This document shows positions 62,863-64,000 of a DNA stretch of 64,000 bases, one piece after another. The translations under genes were made by a program, and so were the position numbers. Source of the stretch: Pagrus major (Eukaryota > Chordata > Actinopteri > Spariformes > Sparidae). The stretch's first letter is position 1, and each line of letters begins with the position of its first letter. Below the pieces are notes generated by a model. That model was not told the origin of the DNA and searched no databases. It saw nothing but the letters and a program-made list of their open reading frames with translations. The stretch lies in contig NC_133235.1 in assembly GCF_040436345.1 (NCBI RefSeq), forward strand, positions 17,942,660 to 18,006,659, in the 5' to 3' direction.

Positions 62863-64000
62863 GTCGGTTCTGATGACCTCTGATGTTCGCTTCACTTACT
62901 TGGTTCTTTACATATTCATGGAGTGACTCATTCGATTGTGATTACTCACCCTGTTAACACATGACACTGAAAGTCTATATTTACTCTGGTAAATATTTTT
63001 ACTTTGGTGTGGATCTGGATAAAGGGACAGATCCAGGAATTTTTCTAACTGTCCTTAACACTGTGAGAGAGGGAGTTTCTCAGTGTTTTTGTTCATTTCT
63101 CAGGGAATAATGCACGGTGGTCAGGTGTATTTAGGTGGCTGGTATCTATGACTGAGTGCAATTTGATGTGGATCCTAGATCTGGTGAGCTTAAATTCTGG
63201 TTAAGCAGTTATGGGTGATACAGGGTCATGGAGTTTGATATTAGATTAGTCTTGATTGATTTAAAGGGGATTGTTGATTGTTGTTGATTGTAGGTATGCA
63301 CTCTGAAAACTGAAAACAGCGTTCTGCTGAAACTCACTGTAAAGATCAGTAACAGTGAGGGGATCACATTGTGATTTACATGCGAGGCATTTTCAGACCT
63401 CTGTGGGTATTTTCCATCGTGCCTCTTTGCTCTGAAGTGTTTCCTCAACACATTGGACAGGAAGCGACCTCCCTTTCCTGTTGCACTCAGACCAGCTTGC
63501 TCAAAACTTCCACCCTCCCTTCAGAGCCCAAACACAATACGTATGAGCACAGAGACAGAGTAGTATGCTAGGGCGTGTTTGAACTGAGTCTCTTTGGTCT
63601 GAAAATGAGTGGGGTACATAATAGAAGGAAATGATTTGTCTGCTTGTAAGTGAGTAAGAATAACATGGTTATCTCATTTGTTTCGGACTCTTTTATCTCG
63701 CTCCTTGTGTTTTTATTCCCACACACATTATTCTAAAAAGGCTTTTAGTAATCTAAGAATTCAATCAAAAGATAAGAAATTGGTCCTCACATACAAGATT
63801 AACTTAATAGCTGTGAATTCCTGAAGATTTCCAGACAGAGGAATGTTTTAATGTGGAATTTGGCTCGAGCCTTGTTTACTACGTGACACACACTGTTTGT
63901 TGTGTTGTTGTTTAGGGTTTTTGCGGTGGAGGTTCATATATACTGTGATATTTGTTGTAATGACAGAAGCTCTCAACAACAGTGATACATTCTGTGATGA
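62863..64000 (+). other. myrip: Intron after the first myrip coding exon
   Basis: No further exon of the Rab27-binding domain (expected Cys-rich FYVE-like zinc finger) is recognisable before the window ends. The frames of 66 and 80 codons here have no family resemblance. Confidence 0.5.

Noticed and set aside
1-64000. CRISPR arrays, tRNA or rRNA genes, operons, retroviral or LTR elements
   Set aside because: I looked for direct repeats with spacers, cloverleaf-like segments and paired LTRs with coding parts, and saw none that could be supported.

Overview
The window is vertebrate nuclear DNA, most likely from a teleost fish. It has long multi-exon genes with compact GT-AG introns, an lrrcc1-e2f5 gene pair that is also adjacent in tetrapods, and many interspersed repeats of types I know from teleost genomes. 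No prokaryotic, organellar or viral gene is apparent.

Layout. (1) About 1-14.3 kb, + strand: the last 18 coding exons of lrrcc1, a centrosomal leucine-rich-repeat and coiled-coil protein; its first exon lies left of the window. (2) 15.0-27.6 kb, + strand: all of e2f5 in eight coding exons. Its promoter has a perfect palindromic X-box (RFX site), and intron 3 is a U12-type AT-AC intron. (3) 27.6-32.1 kb: gene-free, repeat-rich. (4) 32.1-33.3 kb, - strand: single-coding-exon ackr4, an atypical chemokine receptor. (5) 33.3-38.2 kb: gene-free, with non-LTR retrotransposon (LINE) remnants and short inverted-repeat elements. (6) 38.2-59.3 kb, - strand: a tandem array of seven small three-exon genes (A-G). 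Each can be read as a secreted, basic precursor of 81-86 residues with a Cys-x6-Cys loop. In most, basic cleavage sites and a Gly-Lys or Gly-Arg amidation signal flank the loop. Four decayed exon-1 relics lie between them. I do not recognise the family, and it is the main candidate for an undescribed system. (7) 60.7-64.0 kb, + strand: the 5' end of myrip (Rab27/myosin-VIIa interacting protein), with its first coding exon at 62.69-62.86 kb.

Two themes connect the genes. lrrcc1 (centriole/cilium) and e2f5 (which works with GEMC1/Multicilin in multiciliated-cell programmes) form a neighbourhood linked to cilia, and the X-box fits that. ackr4 and the peptide array look like an immune or signalling neighbourhood, but nothing in the sequence links them functionally.

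Exon borders were read by eye from splice consensus, reading phase and remembered family sequences. No alignment or prediction program was run. Coordinates of multi-exon genes are spans; the exons are listed in the evidence.
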